Below, piece after piece: positions 63,101 through 64,000 of a DNA stretch of 64,000 nucleotides; position 1 is the stretch's first letter, and each line of letters starts with the position of its first letter. The stretch is taken from positions 1,116,001 through 1,180,000 of the forward strand of contig NZ_VFIO01000001.1 of assembly GCF_007858365.1 (NCBI RefSeq). Reading direction: 5' to 3'. The stretch comes from Pseudomonas saxonica (GTDB taxonomy: Bacteria > Pseudomonadota > Gammaproteobacteria > Pseudomonadales > Pseudomonadaceae). The notes beneath the pieces are model-generated. The model saw only the letters and a list, made by a program, of their open reading frames with translations. It did no database searches and was not told where the DNA came from. The position numbers and the translations under genes are program-made.

Positions 63101-63521
63101 GCTTGAGCGGGATTTCGCTGTACAGCATCCACGCCGACTGGTGCTTGGCCAGTGCAATACCGCTCAAATCACCCACGACCACGACGGTGTCATCGTCGTC
63201 CAGCGCCTGTTTGCGCAACCGATTGTTCTCCGCCACGGCATACCGCTGTAGCGGCCCCTTGCCCTGCCACACGTAGATAAAACCGACGCGCAGCAACCGC
63301 GCCGCCATGGGATGACTTTGAGTGTCAACGCCCGGCTGGAAGGCAGAATGGGTCACAGGTTCTTCGCTGAGGGCATAGCGTACTGGCACGACAAACAGTT
63401 GCCCTTGGCTGGCCGGGCATTGCTGGACGGTGCTGTTGATGTCGACATGACCGCACGCAGCGGCAGCGCGTCTGGCCTCTGCCAGTTGGGTAACGGTTTG
63501 CAGAGGTTTAATTTCGCTCAT
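60186..63521 (-). CDS. VasX-type T6SS pore-forming effector
   Basis: A complete 1111-residue toxin. The N-terminal VasX region (about 25-110) has CPASQGQLFVVPVRYALSE, LLRVGFIYVWQGKGPLQRY and AVAENNRLR. A long helical region follows. Hydrophobic segments lie at about 680-700, 738-752, 772-795, 828-848 and 852-877, then LNSCCW (about 883-888) and a beta-rich C-terminal domain of about 220 residues. It is coupled by ATGA to the DUF4123 adaptor gene upstream and to DUF6708 downstream. No vgrG is visible. Membrane permeabilisation of competitors is inferred from the family. Codons after about residue 710 are AT-richer. Confidence 0.85.
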   Translation of the reverse strand: MSEIKPLQTVTQLAEARRAAAACGHVDINSTVQQCPASQGQLFVVPVRYALSEEPVTHSAFQPGVDTQSHPMAARLLRVGFIYVWQGKGPLQRYAVAENNRLRKQALDDDDTVVVVGDLSGIALAKHQSAWMLYSEIPLKPQHCEHLNDPEVRARRMRCLDLRTVANTLQAPHCVPLQDAAQVIGELIPKTYDLTLAMDFQRDQQAYRRSVDELGDQLSKKHTSATVKSYTDAVRWLNEREQIAANYPQLSEDVPPPGEWSAQTWAPTASKTLMEIAHEQSSGLHSVLACLDDDLGVLRDINHEQELVEYRHEQWQTDNNLRLSIGGFVRSLITEDAAELSGLISYRYRDRDIVMTLDQAQILMDARTQLAKLARDRYTANIRRGTTHSNVEADTRLAEIHLREQAAVFPVRGFIPLDLHSEVIELVRDYQESKANNINNKHASDKVGEYIDLPAMNTWLDTTAPAHFAQVQQRHESLYSDRGLYLQRHHSATWQVDYSDPDHTHWLDTLAVACLSGQCIRTQGAEQYADYVRSPDEGALRQLFYGWNPTLDAAVNSTTRAGELIMALGLENQANAKQGIIKVLGVLNESMVTRMGIRAEDIQGSWATLVKRLGAALLLLKGEHGNAPGGTWLAILVAARLGSGVGLRAVKEGALRTWELFGKAGEDIAQWAKKTGDAIGAGQVSKILNSQAVKGSGGLVALAALLLNSWNAKNYLSQAGALEGMDRQRINDTASATLYAGAALLAVIDSQMRSKVAERVFTFKLPGSRWVSAPVLTFFGFFIGGFSAAAAFNEFLSLQNQLEKAQGSLDPWLSMRTNVVGGQVFAFGAQAVLGLYYTAKVLAGAMTAKAAIAAYAIWMGPLNLLVAVLGVLYLIAWYFQQTPIQKFLNSCCWSKARASELSPITIENQQDELNRLYGILYSPRVSFKGRDEPVGANSYVGVKFTTFIDSLTIDLPGAEPGNAHLEIAMIGNPVDSPAMWARIKNGEGRLRAEEPMQTLGDLWIKHSRCEWIPYTQGQGLRLTGNFLKVVPGVFVSQPSKVSLRLRYRTPLTSLLGALSYVGGERGVAFTVSSSSGVVELRNDPTPELDRAPNYVLGNQEFSVLWQSGLKK

Positions 63522-64000
63522 TGGGCGGGCTCTCTTGGGATGGCGCGCAGGGTCAATTCGTCCAGCACACGATCAAGACGTTGTCGTGGGGTGACGCCTC
63601 GCTCTGCCAGCAGGGTGCGATAAATCTCCTGCCCCTCACCCTGCGGGAAGTCTTGGCCATAAGTGGCGAACAGACTCGCCCAGAGCATCACTTCGTCTTC
63701 TGCGCTGTAGCCCTGCCGCGCGGCGCTGGCCTGACACGCCAAGGCCCACGCCTGCTGCTGTCGGGGGTGGAGGTCGTGCAGGCATTGAGGAAAATAGCGC
63801 TGTACATGGTCCACAAGATGTTGCAAAAACTGACTGCGCTGGGCCTGACCGAGGTGCTCCAGGGTGTGTGCGCTCAGCCTCAACCAAGGCGTCGGCGCAT
63901 AGCGAGCTGTCGGCTGATCCGGGTTTTGCTGACTGATCAGGAGCGTGTTGCCATCAGCCTCCGGCAACCGAATCACTCGCACCGGCCCCATCAACCGGTC
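63518..64000 (-). CDS. DUF4123 T6SS adaptor/chaperone, C-terminal part (5' end outside window)
   Basis: The last 160 residues of a protein whose frame is open to the window edge. The C-terminal part, ending around YSAEDEVMLWASLFATYGQDFPQG, follows the late helical pattern of DUF4123 (Tap-1/TEC) adaptors, which load a specific effector onto VgrG. Its place directly before a VasX-type toxin, with an ATGA overlap, supports this. The conserved DUF4123 core would be upstream and is not visible, so the family call is moderate. Confidence 0.6.
   Translation of the reverse strand, partial: DRLMGPVRVIRLPEADGNTLLISQQNPDQPTARYAPTPWLRLSAHTLEHLGQAQRSQFLQHLVDHVQRYFPQCLHDLHPRQQQAWALACQASAARQGYSAEDEVMLWASLFATYGQDFPQGEGQEIYRTLLAERGVTPRQRLDRVLDELTLRAIPREPAQ

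Overview
The window is a piece of a Pseudomonas chromosome, most likely from the P. fluorescens lineage in the broad sense. The evidence is the gene order of the division and cell-wall (dcw) cluster, the run rnpB-rsmI-lpoA-yraN-SIS gene-dolP-sspB/sspA-petABC-rpsI/rplM-tas-zapE-trpS-zapG, Pseudomonas-type protein sequences throughout, and inverted-pair REP elements. I cannot name a species from the sequence alone.

Layout. (1) 1-4308, plus strand: the C-terminal part of a VasX-type type VI secretion (T6SS) toxin, cut by the window edge, followed by two near-duplicate DUF6708 membrane proteins that may be its immunity proteins. (2) 4309-8028: a 188-bp inverted-repeat element, a small exported protein, an OprD-family porin and a membrane diguanylate cyclase. 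(3) 8108-25933, minus strand: the complete dcw cluster, in transcription order mraZ-rsmH-ftsL-ftsI-murE-murF-mraY-murD-ftsW-murG-murC-ddlB-ftsQ-ftsA-ftsZ-lpxC. Most junctions overlap or nearly touch, and a good sigma70 promoter with three MraZ boxes stands in front. It makes the lipid-linked peptidoglycan precursor, the septal synthase and the Z-ring. (4) 26293-42621: housekeeping genes: RNase P RNA, rsmI, lpoA, yraN, a DiaA/GmhA protein, dolP, the stringent starvation pair, cytochrome bc1, two ribosomal proteins, a Tas aldo-keto reductase, an AraC-type regulator, zapE, trpS, a hydrolase and zapG. (5) 42838-48779: an OmpA-like lipoprotein and a deoxyribose locus: deoC, deoR, and an operon of deoxyribokinase, FucP-type permease and mutarotase-like protein. 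I see DeoR-type operator palindromes in front of both transcription units. (6) 49019-58172: a GntR regulator with a stand-alone Cache protein, divergent from an aldehyde dehydrogenase and a heme-dependent N-demethylase (dimethylamine monooxygenase-like) operon, then an MFS transporter and a DUF1302 outer-membrane protein. (7) 58277-64000, minus strand: a second VasX-type module, with a DUF4123 adaptor (cut by the edge), the full toxin and two DUF6708 proteins, all coupled by ATGA overlaps.

The least explained parts are the two orphan T6SS modules at the window ends. In each, the sequence becomes AT-richer inside the toxin gene, and the paired DUF6708 genes are nearly identical except in their membrane segments. 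Other points of interest are the inferred DeoR operators, the N-demethylase cluster with its own transporter, porin and possible sigma54 promoter, and four large inverted-repeat elements of one style (three of about 131 bp, one of 188 bp). I found no tRNA, IS element, prophage or CRISPR array.
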